Shown here one piece after another: positions 36,218-44,986 of a stretch of 64,000 nt of DNA. Under the pieces are notes generated by a model, which was given only the letters and a program-made list of their open reading frames with translations, was not told the origin of the DNA and made no database searches. Each line of letters begins with the position of its first letter. Position 1 is the stretch's first letter. Source of the DNA: Gammaproteobacteria bacterium (GTDB taxonomy: Bacteria > Pseudomonadota > Gammaproteobacteria > SZUA-229); the NCBI GenBank assembly GCA_013041745.1, contig JABDRN010000034.1, positions 1 to 64,000 of the forward strand. The letters run 5' to 3'. A program made the position numbers and the translations under genes.

Positions 36218-36991
36218 TTATGGCTTCAGGCCAACCCCGATTCTCAACAGCCGCAGGGCAAAGTAAAACAGCACGACGATGAAGGCGACGATGATGATAA
36301 ACGCTGTCGACACATCGATATCACTGACCCCGAGTATGCCGTAATGAAAGGCGTTCACCATATAAAGGATGGGGTTCGCCAGTGAGATCGTCTGCCAGAT
36401 CTCGGGCAGCATCTTTATCGAGTAAAACACACCACCGAGATAGATCATCGGTGTCAGCACGAAGGTCGGGATGATGGTGATGTCATCGAAGCTCCTGGCA
36501 TAGGCGGCATTGATGAAACCGGCCAGTGCGAACAGTATCGAGGTGAGGATGAATACCGAGAAGGTAACGGCATAGCTGTGGATCTGTATATCCGAGAAAA
36601 ACATCGATACCACGGTGGCGACGAGACCGACGATGATGCCCCTGGCCAGCCCGCCGGAAACGAAGCCGAGCAGGATGATGTAGTTGGGCAGCGGTGATAC
36701 CAGCATCTCTTCGACACTGTGGTGGAACTTGGCGCTGAAGAAAGACGATACCACGTTGGCATAGGAGTTGGTGATCACCGCCATCAGGATCAGCCCGGGC
36801 ACGATGTAATCCATATATTTATAGCCGTTGATGTCCTGTATCTGGCTGCCGATGATCTCACCGAAGATGATGAAATACAGTGCGATGGTGATCGCCGGCG
36901 GCAGTACCGTCTGTATCCAGATACGGATGAAACGCAGGTACTCTTTTATGGTGATCGTTTTCAGCGCGACCAGCTGTTGTGATAAATTCAT
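36218..36991 (-). CDS. ABC-2 type transporter permease
   Basis: A 257-aa membrane protein with six segments, of the ABC2 (YadH/DrrB-like) type. It includes the amphipathic N-terminus LSQQLVALKTITIKEYLRFI and the signature region FSAKFHHSVEEMLVSPLPNY. It overlaps the ATPase gene by 4 bases (ATGA). Such exporters move drugs, polysaccharides or lipids; substrate unknown. Confidence 0.87.
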   Translation of the reverse strand: MNLSQQLVALKTITIKEYLRFIRIWIQTVLPPAITIALYFIIFGEIIGSQIQDINGYKYMDYIVPGLILMAVITNSYANVVSSFFSAKFHHSVEEMLVSPLPNYIILLGFVSGGLARGIIVGLVATVVSMFFSDIQIHSYAVTFSVFILTSILFALAGFINAAYARSFDDITIIPTFVLTPMIYLGGVFYSIKMLPEIWQTISLANPILYMVNAFHYGILGVSDIDVSTAFIIIVAFIVVLFYFALRLLRIGVGLKP

Positions 36992-37929
36992 CTGGTGGCC
37001 GCCTCGTTGATGTCGCCTTTCTTGTTATTCATCATCGAGATGAACAGCTGTTCTAACCGGTTGGTCTTGTTCTTCATGCTATCAACCTCGATGCCGCACT
37101 TTCTTAGCTTGTGAAAGATATCACTGATGTTCTGCTGCTGGTTGATATCGACTTCGAGCGTTGTTTCATCGAGCATCCTTACCGCGTAATCACCACAGTC
37201 GGGTAATGTCTCTATCTTTTCGGTGAGATACAGGATGAAGGTCTCAACGTGCAGCCGGCTCAGCAAGGAGCGCATCTGTGTCTGTTCGATAGTGATGCCG
37301 TGGTCGATGATGGCGATGTTGTTGCACAGGCTTTCGGCTTCTTCCAGGTAGTGCGTGGTCAGGATGATGGTGGTGCCCTCAGCATTGACCTTTTTCAAAA
37401 ACGCCCACATTGAATGGCGTATCTCGATGTCGACACCAGCTGTTGGTTCATCGAGGATGAGCAGCTTTGGCCGATGCATCAGGGCACGAGCGATCATCAG
37501 CCGGCGTTTCATACCGCCGGATAGCTCTTTTGCCATATCGAAGCGCTTCTCCCAGAGGTCGAGCTGCTTCAGATAGACCTCTGCGCGCTCGGTGGCATCT
37601 TTTCGATTGATACCGTAATAGCCTGCCTGGTTGATAAGGATCTCACCCACGGGCTCAAAGATATTGAAGTTGAACTCCTGCGGCACCAGGCCTATGTGCA
37701 TGCGTACGTCTGCTGAATTTGTATCCAGGCTGCAGCCGAAGACTTCGACCATGCCTGAAGTTTTGGTTACCAGTGAGCATACGATGCCTATCGCGGTCGA
37801 TTTGCCGGCACCATTGGGGCCGAGAAGGGCGAAGAAGTCACCTTCATTTACTGTAAGATCGACACCTTTGAGCGCATTTACACCATTTTTATAGGTTTTT
37901 TTAAGATTTTTTATATATAAGGCGTTCAA
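36988..37929 (-). CDS. ABC transporter ATP-binding protein
   Basis: A 313-aa ATPase. Walker A is LLGPNGAGKSTAIGIV, the ABC signature KELSGGMKRRLMIARAL, Walker B LLILDEPTAGVD, and the switch His ILTTHYLEEAE. A C-terminal extension of about 85 aa follows, as in multidrug exporters of the YadG/DrrA type. It pairs with the permease gene and is divergent from a TetR regulator that probably controls it. Confidence 0.9.
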   Translation of the reverse strand: MNALYIKNLKKTYKNGVNALKGVDLTVNEGDFFALLGPNGAGKSTAIGIVCSLVTKTSGMVEVFGCSLDTNSADVRMHIGLVPQEFNFNIFEPVGEILINQAGYYGINRKDATERAEVYLKQLDLWEKRFDMAKELSGGMKRRLMIARALMHRPKLLILDEPTAGVDIEIRHSMWAFLKKVNAEGTTIILTTHYLEEAESLCNNIAIIDHGITIEQTQMRSLLSRLHVETFILYLTEKIETLPDCGDYAVRMLDETTLEVDINQQQNISDIFHKLRKCGIEVDSMKNKTNRLEQLFISMMNNKKGDINEAATR

Positions 37930-38087
37930 TTTGCTGCTGGTCTCAGATTATTAAAGTTGTCTTTGAGCAGGCGGTGATGTTACAGTATTCGCATTAGTAA
38001 TACGACCGTCTAATAATTTGCTGTTATGGGTATCTACATAGCTAATGCAGGTGGTCTCGTGATTTTCAATAGTAGTGAGTAAAAATT

Positions 38088-38660
38088 ATGGGCACCAAAG
38101 GTGAAGGTAACCGTCAGCGCATCATCGATGCCGCCGATAACCTGTTCTACAGGCGCGGCTATAACCAGACCTCCTTCCAGGATATCTCGGATGCCACCGG
38201 TATTCCGCGTGGTAATTTCTATTACTATTTTAAAACCAAGGATGAGATTCTCGATGCGGTGGTCAGTTCGCGCGTCGAAGAGCTATCGAACATGTTGAGC
38301 CAGTGCGAAGCTGAAACTAATGACGCCCGGCAACGCCTGTTAATGTTCAGCAATATGCTGGAGGACAAACGTGACGATGTCATTCAGTCGGGCTGTCCGA
38401 TAGGCAGCCTGAGTACAGAGCTGGCAAAAGATGAAGCTGAGCTGCAGGCGATCTCACGCCAGGCGTTCACACTGTTACGTGACTGGGTGAAGCAGCAGTT
38501 TGAAACACTGGGCCTGGCAAATGCGGATGACCTGGCAATGGATCTGCTGGCCAGGATGCAGGGCGCTACGGTTATGGCGTGTGCATTTAAAGATGCAGAC
38601 TTTATAGCGCGCAGTCAGCGTGATATCAAGGAGTGGATTAATTCGAAAACCATGAATTGA
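38088..38660 (+). CDS. TetR-family transcriptional regulator
   Basis: A 190-aa repressor-type protein. The N-terminal HTH (NRQRIIDAADNLFYRRGYNQ then TSFQDISDATGIPRGNFYYY) matches the TetR signature, ending FKTKDEIL. The C-terminal ligand domain contains GCPIGSLSTELAKDEAEL, a Cys-containing stretch found in NemR/AcuR-like regulators. The divergent gap before the ABC genes has a quasi-palindromic TTAGACGGTCGTATTA word (about 37999-38014), a plausible operator. Confidence 0.87.
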   Translation: MGTKGEGNRQRIIDAADNLFYRRGYNQTSFQDISDATGIPRGNFYYYFKTKDEILDAVVSSRVEELSNMLSQCEAETNDARQRLLMFSNMLEDKRDDVIQSGCPIGSLSTELAKDEAELQAISRQAFTLLRDWVKQQFETLGLANADDLAMDLLARMQGATVMACAFKDADFIARSQRDIKEWINSKTMN

Positions 38661-38714
38661 TCCGTGATCAAATCTGCCTTATCAATGAATATGCAAACGC
38701 CTGAGGTAACCGCC

Positions 38715-39155
38715 ATGGACCAGTCCATACAAGATGCTTATATATCAGCATTCAGGGGTAATTTTACATCGACCATGCGCTGGCATGAGCTGGACGAATT
38801 CTGGAATGTGCTGCGCGAGCATGCCGATGATCACTGGTATATCTACGCGGTAGGTGAGGAGCCGCCGGTAAGCACGGCGGATAAAACACAGCTGTTGAAC
38901 TTTATCGACGGTATCGATGAGCTGCTGCGCAAGGAGCATGAAGAAGACTACTGCGGTATCGTCTATATCGATAATAAGGAAGCACCCGAGTTCATCAAGA
39001 TCTTTGATCCGAATAACCTCGGTGTCACCTGTGGTTTCAGTGATAATCCGCCATTACCCGGCTGGATACTGTCCAGGATTCAACCGGTCGAACTGGAACA
39101 AGCACTGAATCCTCCAAAGAATCGCCAGCGCTGGTGGCAGCAGTTATTTAGTTAA
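38715..39155 (+). CDS. Conserved hypothetical protein
   Basis: A 146-aa soluble acidic protein beginning MDQSIQDAYISAFRGNFTST. The start at 38715 is chosen for its GAGGTAACCGCC ribosome site; the frame is open from a GTG at 38664. Recognisable features are an Asp/Glu-rich centre (LRKEHEEDYCGIVYIDNKEA) and a Trp-rich end (RQRWWQQLF). No family known to me. It follows the TetR gene closely and may be co-transcribed. Confidence 0.7.
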   Translation: MDQSIQDAYISAFRGNFTSTMRWHELDEFWNVLREHADDHWYIYAVGEEPPVSTADKTQLLNFIDGIDELLRKEHEEDYCGIVYIDNKEAPEFIKIFDPNNLGVTCGFSDNPPLPGWILSRIQPVELEQALNPPKNRQRWWQQLFS

Positions 39156-39259
39156 TTTCTTAATTCTATTATCGGAATTCCGCAACGATGTGAGATCCGT
39201 GAATTTTTATTATTATTAGACTTCAACCATAAAATATCGAGGTGCTTGACGTGGACAAG

Positions 39260-39454
39260 ATGGAATTATCGATGAAGGCTTTTTTTCTCTTTGCCGGCCT
39301 CCTTTTGTGGGCAGGAATCTGGTTGACGGGATTTGATGTCGTTCACTGGGTGCTTTATCTTCCAGCCTCTTTTTTCCTGTTCTCGGCGCTGACCGGTATC
39401 TGTCCTGGTATGATTTTCTTTAAAGAAGTGTTTCAAGAAGAAAAGCCGGATTAG
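39260..39454 (+). CDS. Small YgaP/DUF2892-like membrane protein
   Basis: A protein of about 64 aa with two hydrophobic helices (AFFLFAGLLLWAGIWLTGF and VLYLPASFFLFSALTGICPG) and a short charged tail. The helix-turn-helix membrane hairpin with FSALTGICPG resembles the DUF2892/YgaP-type membrane domain. The exact start is uncertain: GTG 39242 or 39251, ATG 39260 or 39272. Function unknown. Confidence 0.65.
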   Translation: MELSMKAFFLFAGLLLWAGIWLTGFDVVHWVLYLPASFFLFSALTGICPGMIFFKEVFQEEKPD

Positions 39455-39545
39455 CAGGGTTCGATCTGTCGCACTGAAGACCGGGTTCTATTTCGCCAGT
39501 TCAGGGCACCTTAAGCATCGCTCAATCTTCTTTATCTGGCTGGTT

Positions 39546-39761
39546 TTACTGCAGTAGCTGTTCGCGTTTTTCTTTATAGCCGTGATAACTCTCGTCGTCT
39601 TCCCCGGCCTGTTTTATACAGTCTTCATATTCTGAAATTGGCTCTTTCATGCAGTGTGATGTCTGCGCTGATTTTGCGCCATGGTACCAGCTCTCCGTGG
39701 TGCAGCCGGTCACGGCGAGAAGCAAAGCAACTAGCACTATACTGTATTTTGAGGCCGTCAT
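39546..39761 (-). CDS. Small lipoprotein
   Basis: A 71-aa protein with a lipoprotein signal peptide: MTASKYSIVLVALLLAVTGC, lipobox AVTGC, Cys at residue 20 as lipidation site. The mature part is short, charged and has two more Cys (SHCMKEP, EDCIKQA) that could form a disulfide. The frame opens at 39779; ATG 39761 gives a normal signal length. Function unknown. Downstream of the copper-RiPP genes on the same strand. Confidence 0.65.
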   Translation of the reverse strand: MTASKYSIVLVALLLAVTGCTTESWYHGAKSAQTSHCMKEPISEYEDCIKQAGEDDESYHGYKEKREQLLQ

Positions 39762-39831
39762 TGTTTTTTGCCTATCCATGCATGTTACAGAAGTTTATGA
39801 GAGCATCTGTATAAGTCGAAACTGTTGCCAG

Positions 39832-40593
39832 TTATTTTTCAGTGCCGAGAAGGATGCCATACTGCTGTAGCTCTTCGAGTGCTGCAAGCCCACCCTGTTT
39901 AACGACTCCCGGATCAGGGTGGTTCATCTCCCTGCTTATATGTTCGATGGCATCGATGCCTTTATAGGATTCATTTTCCTGTAACAGGTTGATCAGGCGG
40001 GCAGTGACCGGGTTGATCTCGAGGAAATTTACCTTGTCATTTCTGTTGCGGTAAACCACCAGGTAGGTCGGCTGCTCGGGGGCTTCTTCCGGCAGGTTAT
40101 CAGGACCCATGGTATGAACCGGGAACTGGTAAACCAGTGGCCAGGCGAGTGGTGAAAATACCGGACGTGCATTGAGCAGGTCTCCGTTGGCATCGATGTT
40201 TTCCATGCTGATATTTTCGTCGGAGACATGTAACGCCAATTCTACCCATTCATAATGCGCAAGTTCGATCATTCCAGCAGGGTCTCCGGGCTGTGCTTGT
40301 CTCTCGTTTTGCAGGTAATCGATAAACTCCTGCGATATCTCGAGGAAGTAGGGAGACTGGCTCTGATGGCGGGCAAAGAAGTCACGTATCATGCTGTGCC
40401 AGTTGTCGTCATCATAGATCTCACGCAGCACAGGAAAGCCGCTGGCGATGAAGCCTTCTACATTGTTATATAGCAGGTCACGGTAGATGCCCATACGGCG
40501 ATCTTCGACGCCCTCGGGTAACTTGTTAGCATCGGGGTCACGGATATGCGCGGTAAATTCATACTGGTGTTTTTTAAATGCGGGTATAGTCAT
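39832..40593 (-). CDS. hvfC: HvfC/BufC-type RiPP maturation partner (DUF2063)
   Basis: A 253-aa protein with an N-terminal DUF2063 domain (AFKKHQYEFTAHIRDPDANK, MGIYRDLLYNNVEGFIASGF) and a C-terminal domain starting near NLPEEAPEQPTYLVVYR that resembles a winged-helix-like recognition fold. In HvfABC/bufferin systems it binds the MNIO enzyme and delivers the precursor. It starts 5 bases after hvfB; an overlapping longer start at 40641 is possible. Last gene of the RiPP cluster. Confidence 0.88.
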   Translation of the reverse strand: MTIPAFKKHQYEFTAHIRDPDANKLPEGVEDRRMGIYRDLLYNNVEGFIASGFPVLREIYDDDNWHSMIRDFFARHQSQSPYFLEISQEFIDYLQNERQAQPGDPAGMIELAHYEWVELALHVSDENISMENIDANGDLLNARPVFSPLAWPLVYQFPVHTMGPDNLPEEAPEQPTYLVVYRNRNDKVNFLEINPVTARLINLLQENESYKGIDAIEHISREMNHPDPGVVKQGGLAALEELQQYGILLGTEK

Positions 40594-40598
40594 TGGCT

Positions 40599-41477
40599 CT
40601 ACGCTTTTACTTTTACTCTTTCTGCCGGTGAACCCTGCCACCGCTTCTGAGTGTCTGCGATCTGTCGAACTTCTTTTAGCAGTTCAGACATGGCGGGGAT
40701 ATTAAAATCGCGTTCCAGCAGCGTCGGGAAGACACCGAAATGTTCATAAGCTTTGTCCAGGATGTGCCACACCGGATCGATCACATCGGCACCGTGGGTA
40801 TCGACGATAAGATCATCGGCTTCGTTATAGTGTCCCGCGATATGGGCGTAACGTATACGTTCGGCAGGCAGCTGTTTTAAAAATTCGACAGGATCATAGT
40901 TATGGTTCACCGCGTTGACATAGATGTTGTTTACATCGAGCAGCAAGCCGCAATCGGCTTCATCCAGAACGGCATTTAAGAATTCGATCTCTTCCATCTC
41001 TTTGCCAGGCGCCGGGGTGTAATAGGATGCGTTCTCCATCGATATCTGCTGTTGCAGGATATCCTGTGCCCGACGGATACGCTCTGCGACATAATGCACG
41101 GCTTCTTCTGTAAACGGGATAGGTAACAGGTCATACAGGTGGCCGTCATCTGAGCAGTATGTGAGGTGTTCAGAGTAATGCTTGATACCATGTGTGCTGA
41201 GGAATTCACCGACGTCCCTGACGAAATCTTCATCCAGTGGTGCCGGGCTGCCGATCGATAAAGACAGGCCGTGACAGACGAAATCATACTTCTCGGTGAA
41301 CTGCCTGAATTTCTTGCCAAAGGTACCGCCTACATTGATCCAGTTCTCTGGCGCCACTTCCATGAAATCGACTGCAGACAGCTCCCCAGAGTGCATTATG
41401 TCGAGCATCTCATCGAGCTTTTCTCTACGCAGGCCAAGTCCAGCACCGGATACGGGGTATTGTTGCTCGTTCATCAT
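40599..41477 (-). CDS. hvfB: MNIO (DUF692) multinuclear iron oxidase HvfB/BufB-type
   Basis: A 292-aa TIM-barrel enzyme with the family's metal-binding histidines and acids. Motifs visible: [78 protein letters not shown] and [12 protein letters not shown]692 enzymes use two or three iron ions and O2 to oxidise Cys side chains in peptide precursors. Products are oxazolone/thioamide in HvfA or thiooxazole in bufferins, giving copper-binding groups. Followed directly by the partner hvfC. Confidence 0.93.
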   Translation of the reverse strand: MMNEQQYPVSGAGLGLRREKLDEMLDIMHSGELSAVDFMEVAPENWINVGGTFGKKFRQFTEKYDFVCHGLSLSIGSPAPLDEDFVRDVGEFLSTHGIKHYSEHLTYCSDDGHLYDLLPIPFTEEAVHYVAERIRRAQDILQQQISMENASYYTPAPGKEMEEIEFLNAVLDEADCGLLLDVNNIYVNAVNHNYDPVEFLKQLPAERIRYAHIAGHYNEADDLIVDTHGADVIDPVWHILDKAYEHFGVFPTLLERDFNIPAMSELLKEVRQIADTQKRWQGSPAERVKVKA

Positions 41478-41495
41478 CTTTCCTTAAATTATCTC

Positions 41496-42104
41496 TTAGT
41501 TGCAGCCATTAAATTTTCGATTGAAGATATGGTCGATACTCGCCTTACCCGCGCCGGTAAAGAAAAGCATTAACAGCATTATAAAATAGGTCGCGGCAAA
41601 TTCGATACCATTCTTAAGAACAGTGAAACTGCCGGCCTCTGTTAACCAGTTTATATTGCCGTGCTGTTCGAGGATAGAGTTGGCCATCTGTTTTCTTTCC
41701 TGGGCAGCGTCGATGAGATCTGTACGCCATTCCCATGGCACGGTAAGCGTTGTTTCGGGGAGTGCATGCCAGCCGTTACTCCAGTGTGCGCTAACAGCAG
41801 CGACGATCATGGTCACCATCAGCGGTATCGATAGCCAGCGGGTAGCGATGCCAACGAGTATGGCGATGCCGCCGAAAAACTCTGTTGCGCCGGCGAGGAA
41901 TGCCATCAGATCAGGAAATGGCAGGCCGAGGTATTCGCCAAAATAGTATGCGGTACTCTCCAGGTCTTTCAGTTTGCCCCAGCCGGCAAGGATAAATATT
42001 GGTGCGAGATATATTCTAAGAGCGAGCGGGCCTAAAAAGTCGACAGCACGGGTCGCGTTGAGCATCGACTGTGCCTTGCAGCCTAGTGACATGAGTTTAT
42101 TCAT
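41496..42104 (-). CDS. DoxX-family membrane protein (HvfX-like)
   Basis: A 202-aa protein with four membrane segments of the DoxX type (LGPLALRIYLAPIFILAGWG with KLKDLESTAYYFG, and AGATEFFGGIAILVGIATRW). A hydrophilic insert lies before the last helix (SNGWHALPETTLTVPWEW). DoxX proteins are common partners in HvfABC-type copper RiPP loci, where they probably act in redox or export at the membrane. It lies 18 bases upstream of hvfB. Confidence 0.85.
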   Translation of the reverse strand: MNKLMSLGCKAQSMLNATRAVDFLGPLALRIYLAPIFILAGWGKLKDLESTAYYFGEYLGLPFPDLMAFLAGATEFFGGIAILVGIATRWLSIPLMVTMIVAAVSAHWSNGWHALPETTLTVPWEWRTDLIDAAQERKQMANSILEQHGNINWLTEAGSFTVLKNGIEFAATYFIMLLMLFFTGAGKASIDHIFNRKFNGCN

Positions 42105-42197
42105 AGTTATCCTTAATTTTTTTCTGGTTGTTTCTAGTTGACCTTGCTGCAGGCTTATTAGTTCATGTCATGGCACTAATTGCTTGACTAAAGTAAA

Positions 42198-43706
42198 TCA
42201 ATCGTGGGGCATCTTGTCCGGATAGATGTCTGCAAGCAGGCTGGAAGTGCCGTTCTGCTGTACGATCCTTGCATGTTGTCGACTGAGCTGGCGTGGATGC
42301 TGCACCCCGCAGGAATGCGCGATGATGCCGACTTCATAGCGGATATTCTTTATGTAATTAGCCACACGTGTCGATTTCTGTTCTGCGACGAGGCCGCGCT
42401 GTAACTTTTTATCATGCGTTGTTATGCCAGTGGGGCAGGTGTTCTTGTGACATTGCAGGGCCTGAATACAGCCGAGTGAGAACATGAAGCCTCGTGCCGA
42501 GGTTACAAAATCAGCGCCGACGCACAGCGCCCAGGCGACTTCGGCCGGGTTGATAAGCTTGCCTGAAGCGATGACTTTTATCCTGTCACGCAAGCCGGCC
42601 TCCGATATCTTGTCAATGACGCGCGGCAGGCTTTCATTGATCGGCATACCGACGTAGTCCATCAGGCTCATGGGTGCAGCACCGGTGCCGCCATCGGCGC
42701 TATCGATGGTGATGAAATCTGGCGCGGTCTGTTTTCCGCGCTTGTTGACTGCGGCGAGGAATTCGCCCATCCATCTCCTGTCTCCGATTACCGCCTTGAA
42801 GCCGACGGGTTTTCCGGTGACCTCTCGAATATGATTGATCATATCGATAAGGTCGTCATTGTTCGCTATCTCGGGATGCCGGTTCGGGCTGATGGAATCG
42901 GCGCCGCGCTCGATGCCACGGATCTCGGCAATCTGCTGGTTAACTTTTGCTGCCGGAAGAATGCCGCCTTTGCCTGGTTTTGCTCCCTGGGATATCTTGA
43001 TCTCGAACATCCTGACATTCTCATGGGCGGCTATCTCACGTAACTTCTCGTCAGACAGGTTTCCATTCTTGTCGCGCACGCCGTATTTTGCGGTGCCGAT
43101 CTGAAACACGATATCAGCACCACCCTCCAGGTGATAAGGTGAGAGGCCGCCTTCGCCGGTATTCATCCAGGCATTAGCTTTCTTTGCGCCAAATGATAAA
43201 GCCTGTACGGCAGGTTTTGAGATGGCGCCGTAACTCATACCTGATATGTTAAAGAATGAGTTTGCGGTAAATGGTTTCTCTGCAGATCCTTCACCGATAG
43301 TCACCGGCTTGCAGTCGACGGCATCCTTACCCAGCTTGGGAAAAGCGGTGTTGACGAAGAGGATGGTGCCGCTGGGTTTGATATCACGGGTAGAACCAAA
43401 GGAGACCGTGTTGTCGATATCTTTTGCTGCACGATAGACCCATGAGCGTTGTGCACGATTGAATGGCATCTCTTCCCTGTCCATGGTGAAAAAATATTGA
43501 CGAAAGAAGGTGCCTATATGTTCGAAATAATAACGCAGGTGGCCGATGACAGGGTAGTTTCTTCTGATGGCCTGTTTTGTCTGTGTGACGTCCGCGATAT
43601 AGACACCGATCAGGAAGAGGATGAATAGACCGACAACGAAGATGAAAATAGTTGATATCCATCCCAGGGCCTCGAGCCCAAAAGATATACCAGAAAACAT
43701 ATTCAC
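42198..43706 (-). CDS. FMN-binding glutamate-synthase-family protein, membrane-anchored
   Basis: A 502-aa protein with an N-terminal membrane segment (IFIFVVGLFILFLIGVYIA) and a glutamate synthase large-subunit-like FMN domain. Visible are SGMSYGAISKPAVQALSFGA, LEGGADIVFQIGTAKYGVRD, ISQGAKPGKGGILPAAKVNQ, DFITIDSADGGTGAAPMSLM, and the iron-sulfur-cluster-like CIQALQCHKNTCPTGITTHD. It lacks the glutaminase domain, so it is not a classical GOGAT; stand-alone members have unknown substrates. Placed between the HvfA-type precursor and the DoxX gene, with an AGGGGTGA ribosome site. Confidence 0.87.
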   Translation of the reverse strand: MNMFSGISFGLEALGWISTIFIFVVGLFILFLIGVYIADVTQTKQAIRRNYPVIGHLRYYFEHIGTFFRQYFFTMDREEMPFNRAQRSWVYRAAKDIDNTVSFGSTRDIKPSGTILFVNTAFPKLGKDAVDCKPVTIGEGSAEKPFTANSFFNISGMSYGAISKPAVQALSFGAKKANAWMNTGEGGLSPYHLEGGADIVFQIGTAKYGVRDKNGNLSDEKLREIAAHENVRMFEIKISQGAKPGKGGILPAAKVNQQIAEIRGIERGADSISPNRHPEIANNDDLIDMINHIREVTGKPVGFKAVIGDRRWMGEFLAAVNKRGKQTAPDFITIDSADGGTGAAPMSLMDYVGMPINESLPRVIDKISEAGLRDRIKVIASGKLINPAEVAWALCVGADFVTSARGFMFSLGCIQALQCHKNTCPTGITTHDKKLQRGLVAEQKSTRVANYIKNIRYEVGIIAHSCGVQHPRQLSRQHARIVQQNGTSSLLADIYPDKMPHD

Positions 43707-43838
43707 CCCTGAAGTTTATTAATTTTTATTATGAAACTGATATTTTAGTAATGCGTTTACCAGCTTGCTTCAATAATCATCTGATAATACAGAGTATATT
43801 GTTATAATAATATGTATTTATCTTTTCTTGCGGGCGAT

Positions 43839-43869
43839 AAAAAAGCCCCGTTGAAACGGGGCTTTTTTA
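43839..43869. terminator. Strong bidirectional terminator behind the hvfA-type gene
   Basis: Stem AAGCCCCGTT / AACGGGGCTT (G+C-rich, loop GAA region) with A-runs on the left and T-runs on the right of the + strand. On the minus strand it follows the precursor stop codon by 31 bases and precedes the glutamate-synthase-like gene. Confidence 0.88.
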
Positions 43870-43899
43870 TTCAACAAGTTATGTTGTTACAGCTGTGGC

Positions 43900-44196
43900 T
43901 TATTTTTTACCGCCGCATTTGCCTTCGCCACATTTACCTTCTTTGTCAGCTTTTTTGCCTTCACCACATTTGCCTTCACCACATTTGCCTTCACCGCATT
44001 TGCCTTCTTTGTCAGCTTTTTTGCCGCCACACTTGCCTTCGCCACATTTGCCTTCAGCAACCTGCATGTAACCACCTTCCAGGTTCTGCATGCCGAATGG
44101 ATTAGCATCAGCGCTAGCTATCGGTGATGCAGACATCGCTGCTACGAATGTTACGCCTGCTGCAGCTGACAGTGATTTTTTCATAGTATTTTTCAT
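43900..44196 (-). CDS. hvfA: HvfA/bufferin-type copper-binding RiPP precursor
   Basis: A 98-aa exported precursor. A signal peptide (SLSAAAGVTFVAAMSASPIA, cut near SADA) is followed by NPFGMQNLEGGYMQVA and then seven EGKCG units separated by Lys-rich GKKADK spacers. All seven cysteines are in this motif. In studied HvfA/bufferin peptides the MNIO enzyme converts such Cys to oxazolone/thioamide or thiooxazole groups that bind Cu(I). Ribosome site GGAG lies 9 bases before the ATG. The coding repeats (15-bp units, about 43915-44060) are prone to length change. Confidence 0.93.
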   Translation of the reverse strand: MKNTMKKSLSAAAGVTFVAAMSASPIASADANPFGMQNLEGGYMQVAEGKCGEGKCGGKKADKEGKCGEGKCGEGKCGEGKKADKEGKCGEGKCGGKK

Positions 44197-44310
44197 TAAG
44201 TTAATCTCCGGTTTTCTATAGATGCCACATTATTAGCGTGGCTGAGTGTACAATGTTGTCGCATTGAAAGACAAGCCCGTGTCTTCTAAGTTCAGATGTT
44301 TTTTTAAAAG

Positions 44311-44742
44311 TTATGAAATTTGAGCGATTTTTTTAAGGCAGTCTAAATATTTCGCCTCATCCGGTGCTGCCTGGCTGCGCTGTGCATTCCACAACGCCTC
44401 GCCCAGACATTCCATCATCTGATGTTCGGCATCATGTGAACCACCATGCAGCAGGCATAACTTCTGATAGCAGTCATTGATGCCTTCAGGCCGGTTGGTG
44501 CTTATCTGTTCGTGCAGTGCGATATGCATACTCATGTGCAGGAAAGGGTTGCTCTCACCCATCTCGGCTGAGAAATCTCTATCCACAACTTCATCGTCTT
44601 CCAGTAACTGGTGGTACTCGGGGTGTAGTTCTACGATATTGGCAACGACTTCCTGCATGGGGTCCATTGGCAGCTTGTTTTTTTTCAGCTGCCAGCAGGA
44701 CAGGTACACCTGGCGTAATTCGTTTCTGTTATTTCCAAACAT
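44311..44742 (-). CDS. DUF1841 family protein
   Basis: A 143-aa soluble protein with the DUF1841 signature: RQVYLSCWQLKKNKLPMDPM near the start, then VELHPEYHQLLEDDE and NPFLHMSMHIALHEQISTNR, and HDAEHQMMECLGEALWNAQR near the end. Metal-binding-like His/Glu residues are conserved, but function is unknown. It often lies near nth/rnf in gammaproteobacteria, as here. Confidence 0.88.
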   Translation of the reverse strand: MFGNNRNELRQVYLSCWQLKKNKLPMDPMQEVVANIVELHPEYHQLLEDDEVVDRDFSAEMGESNPFLHMSMHIALHEQISTNRPEGINDCYQKLCLLHGGSHDAEHQMMECLGEALWNAQRSQAAPDEAKYLDCLKKIAQIS

Positions 44743-44986
44743 ATAGCTTTCAGTTCTGTTATTCGTGAGATAGCATCGTATAGTAATACAAATCTATCGC
44801 GGGTTCTAAGTGAATTGTTGCTGGTATGCGAGCAGCGTGTTGCTGCTAAAGAAAAATGCTTATGATTATTGTAAGATTCAAAACTGGCCGTTGTGATACA
44901 GAGATTGATGAAACAGAGCGATATCTGTTCATCGTTCTATCGAAGTCTGTGCTTCACCGGTTTTAAATCGCGAGCAAAACAAACGT

